Shown in pieces: positions 1-12,375 of a DNA stretch of 64,000 nucleotides; the stretch's first letter is position 1; each line of letters starts with the position of its first letter. The stretch is from Hypomesus transpacificus (lineage: Eukaryota > Chordata > Actinopteri > Osmeriformes > Osmeridae), in contig NC_061073.1 in NCBI RefSeq assembly GCF_021917145.1, positions 1,638,075-1,702,074 of the forward strand, given 5' to 3'. Below the pieces are notes generated by a model. The model had not been told where the DNA came from and did no database searches. It saw only the letters and a program-made list of their open reading frames with translations. The position numbers were made by a program, and so were the translations under genes.

Positions 1-671
1 CATGAAACAGACAGAGAGACAGATGGTGAGAAAGATCGGGCAACAAGGAGTTCAAAGTTCGCCTCCCCTTGGCTCGTGACTAAAATGAAGGCCTACTGAT
101 GTGAGAGAGAGAGCTGCTGAGATATTACACAAAAATGATTGCTATTTCATGCTTTCATTTTTCAGGGTGAAAACTTTCCATGACAATTGTCTGGATTTAA
201 CAGGAACTCATGGATTCCATATGCAGACATAATTAGCAATAGTTTAATTAAACATTAATTCTATAGCATGCTAAATCAAGCTAAAACCTAGATATTACGG
301 TATGAAAGCGAAACATAAGCTAGCAACAGAACTACATAGAATGTAGGCTCACTAATATAATACAAATTGAACAGAATATGTGCTTCTTCGCCAAAATCCC
401 GGACAGAATGTCTTCAGTTGCGTATCATCTTGCTAAGAACTTTCTGTACATGTGGTGTAGGAAATAACACATACTGTGCTGGAAGCCTATTTTCATTGTG
501 CTGCAAGCACTCAACTTATCGAATATACATTTTACTAATCCTTTATTTATTAACCTTGCTTATTTAATTAATGTTTAATTAATGTTTTTTATTCCATTCT
601 AGAGATTCACCACACATATGCAACCCTATATACACGTATGAATTAATGATAGAACAAATGGGCAATGCAAA

Positions 672-834
672 TAGGGCTAGTAATCTGAAGGTTGCCAGTT
701 CGAATCCTGGCCGTGCCCATTGACGTTGTGTCCTTGGGCAAGGCACTTCACACGACTTGCCTCGGGGGGAATGTCCCTGTACTTACTGTAAGTCGCTCTG
801 GATAAGAGCGTCTGCTAAATGACTAAATGTAAAT
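672..834 (+). mobile_element. tRNA-derived SINE (V-SINE-like), 5'-truncated
   Basis: A tRNA-type B box (GTTCGAATCC) is followed by a central block with TCCTTGGGCAAGGCACTTCA and the tail AGTCGCTCTGGATAAGAGCG. The same architecture recurs at 47864-48054, where the A-box region is also present. The element lies in a testin intron, opposite in orientation to the gene. The central block resembles V-SINEs of fishes; that family name is from memory. Confidence 0.75.
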
Positions 835-856
835 ATTCAGGGCACTGTATCCTTAC

Positions 857-3657
857 CAGGTACTGGTTAGCTCCCGGCGGCACCCACTCGTAAGTGACCG
901 ACTGGGCGGCATCCCTCTTGACTGGCACCACGTTGGCTGATACAGCATTGGGCTTCACTGGCACGGAATTTGCCTTCACTGGCACGGAATTTGCCTTCAC
1001 TGGTGTGATTTTGGCTGGCATTGTGTTGGCACTGACGGGTACCGTACGGGAACCTGCACCGGGAACAGCTAAGGCAGTGACCTGAGGTGGCACGACAGCG
1101 CCCGTGGAAGGTCTTGCCAGGGTGATGGTGACCATGTTGCCCTTGTATGTGGGGACGCCGTCCGTCTTCAGCTTGGCGATGAGGCCTGTGTACTTGGTGT
1201 CCTCAAACAGCTTGCCCACTTTCTTGTTTTCTTCAGAGTTCATCTGGACGTCGTGTTCGGTCAGGCCACACTTGCAGTTCCGGCAGATCTTTCTGAGAGG
1301 GGAAAACAAGGGAAGAGAGCGTCTTGATACTTTATTTGATGCTAGAATGTCTGTCAGGTTTTATGCATAGGATCTGTGGAAGTGAGGACATTAATTTGTT
1401 TTCAAAATTTTCAATTGTTTAGCAGTTTCAATGTCTGAACTATATTCATTGTCGGGGGAATCAAGGATTGCATGTGCATCACAATCAATAGATCCCATTT
1501 TGCCTTATTAATGAATTCCTTGATATACGTGCTCCTGTTTTAACCTATCTTGTGTACTGATGATAGTCATGTGTCAGCCTAAGTGTGTAACAAGATGGAT
1601 CATGGGCATTTGGTGGAGCTTTAAGGGGAAAACAAGCATTATCCTGGTGTCCACTATCTTTTGCCTTGTTTTCACATGCGTTTTGCAACCTAACATTCAA
1701 TGAAGGATGCTTCACTCATAATTTCAGCGACACTGGCTTGTCTCTGTACAACATACCCCAGATAAGAAGGACTAGGTCATTAGCTAGGACTGCAAGACAT
1801 GCTACGGCAAGAGCTGGCCTGTACATACAGAATCAAACTGGAAAGGCAGCTCTTAGATATGAAAATTACTATCACTAGACTATCACTTAAGCCAAAAGAC
1901 AAAGAGTTGCTGCACTACTACAGCTTAACGGGGAGGGAGGTCAGGGGTTGATAGGGAGATCTGTGAGGTGGAAGGAAAGCGTTGATGATTAAAACAAAAT
2001 TGGTATAAAATACCATAATACTGTATAACATGTCACACTGTAATTATTATTTCAACATTTTCCATTAGCTATTTTTCCATGAGACATTGGTTTAGAAAAT
2101 GGATGCATTGTGAAACTGTGGAAAACAGGTGTTTGCCAGCTACACCTGCTGTGTTTTTGGGGACTAGTCTACATGTCCCAATGCAAAAGGAAGATATGTT
2201 GACAGGATAGAGAAATACAGACCTCCAAAAGTGCAGCTCGAAACCCTCGCATTTGTCCTTGCATTTCAGACACGCAGCCCCTGCACCAAAGTCGTGCCCC
2301 AGGGTCATCTACAAAACAAAAACAACGTTTGTAATATTAAAACAGCCGTATTTACTCGTCAATAGACTGTCAGTCTAGTCATCCAATCTACATCTCTCTG
2401 AATCTTGAAAAAGAGAAAAGTCCCTTCAAGAGTACTTCAAATTGTTCTGCAGTTGGCTGAATCTAAATATTTAGGTTAGTCACTTGGAATCCCAATGGTG
2501 AACTGGAAATGATTGAAGAAGTTCTGTTCATGGTAAATTAGGGTGGAACATTGTTCAAGGACTGGGTCCTCCTGAGCAGCTTAAGTGGTAGTTAGTCACC
2601 AATGTAGTCACCTTTTTATATTTACTTTCAGCTACCATGTGAGTGACTCATTCTGCAATAAGGCCTGGTCAGAAGACTGTGCCACACATTTCCGAGGAAG
2701 GCAAGATTGATAGTGACTGTTTGTTTTAATAATTACACTGGGTATGGTACACGATTCTTCCATTTTACGATGAGGCTAGTGAATATAGGCTGTTTGGGGA
2801 TTATAACATCAAATACAGTTGAACTCTATGCACTTTTGACCCTTGATATATTGCTGTACTTTCTATGTGCACTATTTGTACGTCCATTTGGATGAAGAGT
2901 CTGCTAAATGATGTCCTGCAATTAAATAATGTTTTGATACGTCCACTGTTGTCATTGTGGCCCTTCAGCACACGATGAGCAAAATGCATAAGATTCTTGT
3001 AAATTCATTACATTAACCACATTTAGCTAGAGCTACTTGTGTCAAAACGTGGTGTTGTTGCTCATTATGTACAACGAAAAAACAAACCAACTATACTAAC
3101 GCTATAGCGTTATTGACAATACGAGACCCCAAATGCAAACATTACGCCTCAAAAAGGGATTATAGGCGATGACAGCTATCTGTGCCTTATGACACTTTCT
3201 CTCAGTAGCACCTTTCTCTCGGCGTAGCTTTAGCTGCAAAGTTCTCCTGTAATATTTTATGGTTGACTCGTGCAAGTATCTGCTTGCATTTTGCAATATT
3301 ATATATGAGCACACGTGTCCTGCTAGATCAATAAATGTGCAATGAGTGGACAGGACGGGACACCCTCAAAACAAATACACAGAGCAGCTACAACGACAAA
3401 GGACGGATGAGACGCGAATCAGCACCTCGTTTGAACAGGACTTTTAGTGAAACAAACAATGAACAAAAAAGGAGAGGAAGAAGAGAATAAATGTAGTGAA
3501 TGTAGTTGTCATCCACCTGTCCTTTACTGCTAAAGGTTGGTTCATTCTGTTGGCTACTCAGGCAGCTATACCTTTAAGGGCGTTACCCATTCCATTCTCT
3601 TAAAAAGTTTCAAACGATGCCAAATCTTACCTTCTTTACTTCTTTCTCCACCTCCAT
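857..3657 (-). CDS. tes: testin, 5' part (three coding exons; continues beyond left edge)
   Basis: Coding exons on the minus strand are 3631-3657 (MEVEKEVKK), 2223-2308 and 857-1292, each bounded by GT-AG sites, and the frame stays open through all three. Exon 2 reads [16 protein letters not shown] and exon 3 starts [10 protein letters not shown], so together they give the cysteine-rich N-terminus of testin. Exon 3 ends in VTYEWVPP, the start of the PET domain. The rest of PET and the three LIM domains must lie left of position 1. Testin is a focal-adhesion and actin-associated scaffold that binds zyxin, Mena and VASP. The start codon matches the known testin N-terminus in position and phase. 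Exon 3 carries an extra Val/Pro/Lys/Ala-rich repeat stretch between the Cys-rich region and PET that I do not recall from mammalian testin. Identity is secure; completeness cannot be judged from this window. Confidence 0.9.
2886..2912 (+). repeat. fish LINE/SINE 3'-tail fragment
   Basis: The short stretch TTGGATGAAGAGTCTGCTAA resembles the 3' tail shared by the SINEs in this window (GGATAAGAGCGTCTGCTAAA). It lies in testin intron 1. It is too short to classify. Confidence 0.3.
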
Positions 3658-5752
3658 TTTATGACCTTTTTAGTATACCAAACCGTTAAAACAGGATATT
3701 TTTTATAATGTCTAAGACAAATCAGTGGGATTTTGGTGAGTTTACTTCGCTTCCCCACCGGGCAGTTTGCATCAATCTTTGGATACACTGCCTTGGTGAC
3801 GAAACAGTCTGACTTCCGCTATCATATTCTCTTGACCAATGGGAGTCAGGGAAAGGAGTTTTTTTATTCCTCATGTTTAGGATTGCTTGTTAGTCTGCCA
3901 TACATTCCTAGGTCCATGCCAGAAAAAGATTCGTTTGTCCAAATAGATAATGTCAAATGCAAGTATGCCAGAATGTCATACTTGTCCATACTATATCCTA
4001 CTGCATCCGGTCACATTTTGTAGTACGCAAGCCACCATTTCTGGAGAAAGGTCCAGCTGCTGTCCCAGCACTAATTTGTAGGAAATTTAAGCTGAATTTC
4101 CAAATATGGTTCAAATGCTGGTTTGGTAAGAGAAAAGCCAGCGTCCAAACCCGCTCGTCCGGTGTTCACAAAGTAAAAATAAAGAAAGCATTTAACAATA
4201 ATTCGACTAAAACTAGTTATTCAACATGTTATAGTTTTATTTATATAACATAATTAATATGTTAATAATGACTTGTTGGATGTCATACCGATATGGCTCT
4301 TTTGCGGAGTGTAACAACTAACTGGAGGACGTAAAGGAAAAACGGAAAAAAATGGATGGGCCACCAAAAATGTATCGCCAACCTTTTTTCAAAGTATTTA
4401 AGGTTTGTGCTATGAACTGTGACGGATGCATTTAGGAAGAGGGTCAAAGTTCAAGGCGCAATGTTATGACAAAGTAGTATGTCCCAATTGCCTGCATTCT
4501 TCATGCAACAGTACATGATTTGTGAGGGCAGCTGCAGCATTAACTAAGAGTAGAAAGAAGTATGCAAGTTGGGATACAGGGCATACATATTTGCTAAATA
4601 TTTTCTGCCAATATTTCACTTACAAGTTTGGCCCTGCGTTGATTAATTTGGGGATAGTATTCTTTCTAACATTTAGAACACACATCATTCAATATACAGT
4701 ATGCCATTATTGGAAAATAGGCCTACATATGCTCCACATTTGTTATGAAGATCAGCAGCATAAACTTCTCACACTGTCTTGAGAGCTGGGGCTTTGACTC
4801 TTATGACTGCAGCACATACTTTTTTTGTGTTATACCACACCCCATTGCAATTTATACATGTACTCATCAATTTACACTATGGCTTACTCACAGTAAAGCA
4901 AAAAATGTAACTTGCGCACAGCAGTGTCAGCAGTTGTAGGAAGTGTGTAATACTGTGGTTTAGAACTTCCGGTGCATCAGCTTGCCTTTTCAAAAGAAAC
5001 ATACTGCCTCACCCAAGGGGATGGGTGGAGATGGTGTTGTATGTGAAAAAGACTAGTATCTTGCTAAGTAGGCTATAATGTAGTTCAATTAACATGATTT
5101 TAGTTGTTGTATGCTAATGAGTACCTGTAACTGTCAACTAACAATGTGACACCCATTGAATCAACAAAGGCAATGTCAATGATACACTTTTTAGGATCAA
5201 ACTAAAAGTATCTGATGCTATATTTTGTATACATCAATCCTTATTTTAGATTATTTTAATTCATTGAGTTTTGAGAAAATTGAATCAATTTTTTTCAAAA
5301 CAAAGTATAACTTTGAAAGGTCATTGACAGATGAAGTAGAGTTAAGTATTTAGAGTAGTATTCTGTGTGTTTTTAGGTGTGTCTTTCAGACTTCTCTGTT
5401 AATGAATAATACACTTCCTGAGATGGAAAAAACTATTCTGGTACTGGTGTTATCAGCTGGATTGCGTAAAACTATAAAACTGTTGAGTCAGAGAGATCTA
5501 GCAAAGTGTATAACTCTCCTCTCTAATAAACATATTTTCCAAATCCAAATCGAGTTATTTTAGCATAGGTCTCAAATTATAACAGATACCAAATGTTGGA
5601 TGCTTGGAACTGAAAGTGAATTATGTAAATTGGAACTAGGATATTGTACAAAAAGTGTCACTTTGTGAAAGTAAGAATCTTTTGTAGTTCCATGTTACGC
5701 TGTTTAAGAAGACTTGTGATATTTGGTTTGAATTACATTACTAATACATTGA
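3658..5752. other. intergenic spacer between tes and the CPA array
   Basis: This is AT-rich sequence with no exon I can support. The immediate upstream side (about 3658-3720) should hold the testin 5' UTR and promoter, but I see no TATA box. The short open frames here have no splice support or family match. It ends where homology to the copy-B upstream region begins. Confidence 0.6.
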
Positions 5753-6031
5753 TTACGTGACACAAATTTGATCATAAAAGTCTGCCTCATAATGTAGCGT
5801 GCACCACTAACACCTCATGAGCACAGCAGTTGACTTACAAAAATGTTAAAAGTATTAATTTAACCCCTCAAACTTCGTCACACATTTTTTTATGAAGGAA
5901 AGGATAATTAATATGTGGAATATAATAGCTCTAAAAGTGTTTGCAGAACATAGTCTCTGACCCCAAATTATAAAAGAAATGGAAAATTATCAAAAAACAA
6001 CCCAACATTTCACAGTATGTCCTGGATGGTG

Positions 6032-6114
6032 TGGGAAACTGAGCAGCAGGTGTAACACGTCGAGAACCTTAGGCAAGGTTGTGGTCAGTGTCATCACACT
6101 GCAAGCATAAAAGC
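6032..6114 (+). promoter_or_regulatory. gene A promoter: TATA box and PTF1-like motif pair
   Basis: A TATA box (CATAAAAGC, 6106-6114) lies about 40 bp before the start codon. Upstream are TGGGAAA (6032-6038) and CAGGTG (6047-6052), separated by 8 bp. Read on the other strand this is an E-box followed by TTTCCCA, the two half-sites of the pancreatic acinar factor PTF1. The spacing differs somewhat from sites I remember, so the factor assignment is inference. Confidence 0.5.
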
Positions 6115-6150
6115 TTGGGGATATACAGTGTAGATCCACTTTTGTTGGGC

Positions 6151-9100
6151 ATGATGAAGACACTGCTCATTCTGATCGCTCTGTTTGTGGCCGTTTTCGG
6201 CAAGGAAACTTTTGAGGGGTAAGTGGCATTCGTAGAGAGATGAAAGGCTTCAGGAATCTGTAAAACCTCATTGCAGCGCTATAATATTGGACTGTGTAGT
6301 GAGTGGTATAATAACACTAATAACATTTAGAATTAAGAACAAATGGTTCTGATACATTATATGTATGTGTAGGGAAGGTTTTAGCTTCAAAATCTTTCAT
6401 AGAGATTTATTCTGAATAATAAGAAATAAATGATCTTTAGAAGGATGTTTACATTTCTTTAGCAGAGTTTACTCAACATACATGAATGCAACACATTTTA
6501 AGCAATCACAGTCTCTCTCAATTTCCCTCTTGCAATATGATCTCTAACATTAGCCAAGGTCTTGACATTGTGGTGTGTCCACAGGGATGAGGTCCTTCGT
6601 ATCACTGCAAAGGATGAGTCCCAGCTCGTTCTGATCCATGACCTGTGTGAGATGGAGCTGCTGCATGTGCGTTGTGATTGCAGAGCCAATGGGCCACACA
6701 TCTCATATAATCACTCAAATTAATTAATTTTAAAACTTCAATGCACTCAATATGTACTCAATTTGTCATTCCCATATTGTCAAGCCATAAATGTTGACGG
6801 GTAAATATGTTTGTTCTTTTTCATTCCCAGCTGGATGTCTGGAGAGGGCCTACTGATGTTGCCACCCCTGTGGACATCAGAGTTCCCTTCCACAGCCTGA
6901 AGTCCGTCAAAGCCTACCTGGAGGCCCGGGATGTGCAGTACACCATCATGATCAAGGACCTGCAGGTACGTAGGGGGTCTCCAAACACTTAGGAGGAGAA
7001 GAGCGAAAGACTACAAACTTGCAAACTCCACCCCCACGTTGTCATGTCCTGAAATGTGCCTCTTCAAATGTGAGACTTGGAATTTTGCCGCTTGGAACTT
7101 TTTTTTCTGTCACAAGAGTTACAATAATTGGTCTGAATGCCAAGTGATAACGTCATCATCAGCAACCCACCATAACAACATTGATGTCATTGTTTTCGGA
7201 AGGCTGTTCTAGATGAGGAGCAGACACAGATGCAGATGGCCTCTCGCGCTGCTGAGCCCAGAAACACTGATGCATTTGACTACTCTAACTACCACACCAT
7301 CAATGAGGTCAGTAAAGAGCAGAACATGGTAACAAGTGGCAATTTACTTCGTATGAGATATTTATGACATGCACTACTGACACATGCCATGAAATGCCTG
7401 TTGTGGAAATCCACATGTTGAACAGAGAGTTATGTCCTTTGTCTTTGTAGATCTACAGTTTCCAAGACATGCTAGTGGCTGAGAATCCCCAACTGGTCAG
7501 CAAGATTGTCATTGGCCAGAGTTACCAGGGACGTCCCCTGAATGTACTCAAGGTAAAAATGTGTTAATATTTGTTTGCTCTAATACAGCCTTTTCACATG
7601 ACTTAGCATTGTTTCCATAGTTAATGGTAACTGTTATTACATGGACGCTTTCTCTTTATTCTCTTTTTTTCTATCTCTTACTTTTTACCAGTTCAGCACT
7701 GGCGGAACCAATCGCCCTGCCATCTGGATCGACACCGGTATCCACTCCAGGGAGTGGGTCACCCAGGCCAGTGGTACCTGGTTTGCTAAGAAGGTGCCTT
7801 GAACTTTCCATTTTTCTTTTCCATTGCTGCAATTGCTTCTTCATTTGAATATCTCACCATGTCCTTGTTCTTCTCCACATGGCTAAATGACCAATCTTTT
7901 CTCTTTGAAAAGATATAATAAATACAAATATCAAATGATATTTTTTTCACCATGTAGATTGTGACTGACTATGGTAGTGACCCCACCCTCACCGCAATCC
8001 TGAACAGAATGGATATCTTTTTGGAGATTGTGACCAACCCTGATGGCTTCTTCTACACCCACAACAGTGTGAGTTCCTTGATGCTAGAACACTGAATATG
8101 ATATAAGGGCAGGGATATATAGATACATTGTGTGTCTCATGAAGCAGTATATTCGGTACATTTGACATTTGCTAGGTATGGGTGTTGAATAAGGTTTCCC
8201 GTCTGACCTAGTTATGTCATGAAGTAGATTAAAACTAGCGAACCATGAGTCATTCCAGGGACATTCTCTGTTTACTCAGAACCGCATGTGGCGTAAGACC
8301 AGGCAGCCCAACAGTGGCTCCTCTTGTGTTGGAGTCGACCCCAACAGGAATTGGGATGCTGGTTTTGGAGGTGCAGTATTTCTTCTTTGTGTTTTGTTTT
8401 TACTTCGCTTTTGCACTGCTACATCCAACTGGATGTTCTCCTTCAACAAAATGGTGATGTTTTTTTGTTTTTTCCATTGTTGTGGTTTGGTCATACCAGC
8501 CTGCAGTTTTTTTTTTTACTTGAATGTTTTGGTTGTAACATTGTCAATTTTCTTTTGTTGTCATGTCTACGGTTCTTCAGGTCCTGGTTCCAGTAAAAAC
8601 CCCTGCTCTGAGACCTACAGTGGCCGATCTGCTCACTCTGAGTCGGAGGTGAAGTCCATTGTGGACTTTGTGAAGGCTCATGGTAACATGAAGGCATTTG
8701 TCTCCATCCATGCCTACTCCCAGATGCTCCTCTATCCCTACGGCTACACTTCAACCCCCACTAAGGACCAAAAAGAGCTGGTGGGTCTAAGCAGAGACAA
8801 ATATCTACTCTAATTTCTCTCAGCCATTGATAATCATGTGTTGAATATACATTCACTTTACATACCATGTCACTGCATACCAAAATCTGTATTAAAACAT
8901 TGTTAACCAAGTGTTAGCTGTGGAGATGAATACAGAAGGGTTAGAAGGCACGCTGTGGGTTTGTGGTGAAAGGGACACCTCAATGCTGTAAAGCGGCAGT
9001 TGAAGTAATACAAAAACAAGATTGTTAACAATGTTAATCCACACCTGGAAAACCCAACCACCCCCAAACAAAGTTTCACTTTTCTAATAACTGATAAATA

Positions 9101-9828
9101 GCTATAGTTATTTACTTTTATAGTATAGCTTTAGCTATTATTATGTAGTGACATGGTAGTTAATGTGCCATTGGCTTTATTATCATTACGTTGTTGACAG
9201 GTCGTACATCAAACAAGGCATATAGAGTACCATGATGAGAACTATGATACTCATTTTAAAAGACTTTAGTTTTTACCTCTAATAATTTAAGAATCCATTA
9301 CATTAACAGTACAAGCATATTACACAGTATACATTTAGTTGATTGTATTTTATTTCCTCCAATAGCACGCCCTGGCAAGTAAGGCAATCAATAACCTTGC
9401 TTCCCTGTATGGCACCCGCTACAGATATGGTAGCATTATCAACACCATCTGTAAGTATCACACATCCATTGGTAAACCACCAACTGCACATAATTGACCA
9501 TGCACACCCTCTCAGGCCAACCAATCAACTCACTTTAACAACATGATACTCAACATCCAGTTAAATTACAACAAAATCTAAATTGACTTTTGGCTCTCCA
9601 TTGTATCAGGTGTTGTTATTTTTCTTGCTCTCTTTCTAAGATCAAGCTAGCGGTGGTACCATTGACTGGACTTACAACCAGGGAATCAAGTACTCCTACA
9701 CATTTGAGCTGAGAGATACTGGTCGCTATGGTTTCATCCTGCCCGCCAATCAGATTCTCCCCACTGCTAAGGAGACCTGGCTGGCAATGATGACCATCAT
9801 GGAGCACACCAATGCCAACACTTACTAA
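6151..9828 (+). CDS. pancreatic carboxypeptidase A, copy A (CPA1-like, Thr268)
   Basis: Eleven coding exons: 6151-6218, 6585-6666, 6831-6965, 7203-7307, 7451-7552, 7692-7793, 7958-8068, 8280-8370, 8581-8780, 9366-9450 and 9641-9828. They join to 422 codons plus a stop. The product is a secreted M14 metallocarboxypeptidase zymogen that removes C-terminal hydrophobic residues from peptides in the gut. It has a hydrophobic signal peptide (about residues 1-17), a propeptide (about 18-110) and a catalytic domain. Using mature bovine numbering, zinc ligands His69/Glu72 (GIHSREW) and His196 (SIHAYSQ), Arg127 (MWRKTR), Asn144/Arg145 (PNRNWD), Tyr248 and catalytic Glu270 (FELRDTG) are all present. Ile255 makes it A-type rather than B-type, and Thr268 is CPA1-like. 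Start: the first of two tandem ATGs; either leaves the signal peptide intact. Human CPA1 has 419 residues. Orthology to cpa1, cpa2 or cpa5 is unresolved. Confidence 0.9.
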
Positions 9829-9899
9829 AGAGGGTCACTATAATGACACTGGTTAATAACACATCTGAGAAACATTCTTTGTTAGAACCTTAATCTACC

Positions 9900-9905
9900 A
9901 ATAAA
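9900..9905 (+). other. polyadenylation signal AATAAA, gene A
   Basis: This is the first AATAAA after the stop codon, 72 bp downstream. The same 3' UTR is found behind copies B and C. Confidence 0.75.
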
Positions 9906-11253
9906 TGACATATCTTTTACCTGCATTTGTCCTCTTTTAAATGGAATTTACTTGAGATTTTTTTTAAATAACAAAGCATAATGGAGACACTGTAGAACTA
10001 ACAACGTTCCATGATTCACTCCCACACTATAACATACAGTATTTTGGTGCTCATTTGCACTGTACACTATGATTAACGTGTCCTACTTAAACTACCCACA
10101 GTTTCGAGGACAAATTAATATTGAAGTATGCGTTCACAGTATAAAGCTTGAATTGTCAGAAGAAAAATATAGAACTGTCTGTATACTACCAGCAGGCTTC
10201 ACTCTGAGGATCGGATGATTTTAGCATGGTGACAAAAAATGTGAATGTGTGTTCACTCCAAAATTAATATTTAACATTTGTGTTTTTGTAAAAATATATA
10301 TTAAAATGTGGGTTTACTCAATTATTTGGATAAGTGTTCAATATGATTGTATTCAGAGTCCTCCTTGTATCCATATTTTGGTACATTACAGCCTTTAAAG
10401 TCATTTTGGTTAATCACAGCCTGCAACTCAACATGACTAAACAGCTTTTTTCCCTCATACCCCGTAATGAAAAAGCAAAAACATGTTTTACGACATTTTT
10501 GCAAATGTTTTAATATTAAGAAATAGTAACACTACATTTACATTTATATTGTATAAAAAATACATATATTCAGATCCTTCGCTGTGTTAAAGTTTTTTTG
10601 CCAGTAACTATAGCCTTGTGTCTTCTTGGTTATAACTTTACAAGCTTGGTTCTCCTGTATTTGGGAAGCTCCTCCCATTGTTCTCCGCAGATCCAAGCTT
10701 GGTCAGGTTGGATGGTAAGCGTCGCTGCACCCACAATTCATTTGACCAAACTCCAAGCGGGCTGTCATGAGCCTTTTACTGAAAAATGGCTTCCATCTCA
10801 CCACGGTACTATGAAGGCCTGATTCTGCTGCAGAGCCCATAGTTTTATTGAGCCATTCTAGGCAACCCTCCCTTCATCTCTTTTTTGACAAACATTATTC
10901 AGCTGTACTATGATGTTTTCAACTGTTTAAAATCATGCAATCTGGACATTTGATAGGTTTGCAAAAATGATTGTGTTGTTAATGTGATTTAATTTGGATT
11001 TGCCAACCAGGTGTATTAACAGATACTAAACATACCTAAATTAGGGAAATCATCCTATTAAAATATGTCATTGTAACTGTTGTCTATGATTGTATTACTG
11101 TGAACACAAACACTCACTGGCAAAGCACATGGAAAAGGAGAGGCACAGCTGGAGCCAGACCAGAGCCAGCTACACAAGTGTTATACAAGGGTATATGTGG
11201 GAAAAACAGCAGCAGGTTTATCAGGCAAGGTCATGGTGAGGTTATTTGGCCAG
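9906..11253. other. spacer between gene A and the relic copy
   Basis: No gene is visible. The spacer is homologous to the one between B and C (16582-17837) almost throughout. Differences include a poly-A run present only behind B (16936-16960) and a segment around 10420-10500 missing there. The last 120 bp correspond to the C-gene upstream region, including TGGGAAA and CAGGTT. Confidence 0.7.
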
Positions 11254-11274
11254 GGCATCACTCTGCTTGGCAAG

Positions 11275-12375
11275 ATGAAGGGGCTGCTCATTCTGACCAC
11301 TGTATTGGTGGCTGTTTTCAGCAAGAAGACTTTTGTGGGGTGAGTGAATTTTGTGACATTTGTAGGCTTTCCAAATGACTTGCTGGATGAAAAACATTGT
11401 AACTGAAGTCACATCTCTGTCCAACCGAAATTAATTAGTCTCACATTTGTGATGTATTTGAAGGGATCAAGTCCTTCGTGTTATTGCGAAGGATGAGGTA
11501 CAACTAACTGTCATCCAGGACCTGTGTGAGATGAAGCAGCTTCAGGTGTGTTCATATCATCATGTTCGAAATGAAGGACAAGAAAACATGGCTATATTAT
11601 CACAAGGTGTGAACTGTGTTTCCTCTCTCATCTTGTTGCCATATTCTAATGATCGATTATCTAAAAGTCAGGAACTCCCGCTAATTCATCAGTGGAAATG
11701 TATGGAAGTTGAATCATTGTTTAAAATTATAAACTCAGAGCAACCAAATGTTCAGCTATACATTTTGTGAAATCTGCTCAATCCTTTTCTGAACATTTTT
11801 TCAGTTCACAAACAATGAAGCGGAGCTGATTCATGCAGGGGGACGCGAGACATAGTGCCTCAGTAGCAGCGCGTCACTGGCAGCGCGTCATCACTCAGTA
11901 GGGGCACACCTTCTTAGCAGGGCGGGCTATTTAATCAGGATATTGCTGCACTCTGCTTTGCGAGTGCGACACAGGATGCTTTCTGTTAATCTGCTGCCTC
12001 CGCCTCCCCGGCCTCCACCCTTGGTTCTGTGTTTCTTGTTCAAGGGGGAATGCGTCTCTGCTCTCTGCTCGGATGTCGAAACTGTGTCTCCGTTGGGTGC
12101 GGCAGGGAGCCAATGCAAGCAGAACCATTATGCCAAATCAATTGTTACAATGATGTGTTGTACCGTGTGAATAAAGTATCAAGTAAATACTATACTGAGT
12201 CCTCCTGCCTGAACCTTCCAACAGGATGCAAGTGATGAACTCGCCCTGGGCGCACAATGTGCTAGGACCGACACTGCCTTCAAATCCATTTTTGTGAATA
12301 CTGTAAAATGTAGAATGTATTTTAGATTAGACCATGTGCTCCTCATTCCATACCATCATGATCAAGGACCTGCAG
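11275..12375 (+). pseudogene. truncated C-type carboxypeptidase A relic (exons 1-2 and an exon 3 stub)
   Basis: Exon 1 (11275-11339; [18 protein letters not shown]) and exon 2 (11464-11545) are open, have good splice sites and match copy C. Exon 3 survives only as its last 24 bp (12352-12375); a deletion removed the acceptor and about 110 bp of coding sequence. The following donor reads GGAAGG instead of the GTTGGT seen in C, so splicing out of the stub is lost as well. Exons 4-11 are absent because the tandem-duplication breakpoint falls in intron 3. The TATA box present in C and D is missing: a 25-bp deletion between two GGCAT repeats fused GGCCAGGGCAT to CACTCTG. Intron 2 holds a 466-bp insertion. 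It cannot encode an enzyme. Confidence 0.88.
11811..12276 (+). mobile_element. unclassified insertion in relic intron 2, LTR-like
   Basis: This sequence is absent from the same intron of C and D, which are continuous across the site. It is more GC-rich than its surroundings and contains a TATTTAA-like box (about 11928) and, about 240 bp later, an AATAAA signal (about 12169). That order is typical of a retroviral or Gypsy-type LTR, so a solo LTR or fragment is plausible. I could not find clean TG...CA ends or a target-site duplication. Confidence 0.4.

Noticed and set aside
1-660. Next testin exon (rest of the PET domain) on the minus strand
   Set aside because: No frame here matches the expected PET continuation with splice sites; the exon must lie further left, outside the window.
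3957-4253. Frame with FQIWFKCWFGKRKA, reminiscent of a homeodomain recognition helix
   Set aside because: No helix 1 or 2 of a homeodomain precedes it, the invariant WF-N-R pattern is missing, and the surroundings look non-coding.
11943-12170. 75-codon plus-strand frame in the relic insertion
   Set aside because: It overlaps other frames on both strands inside the LTR-like insertion and has no recognisable domain.
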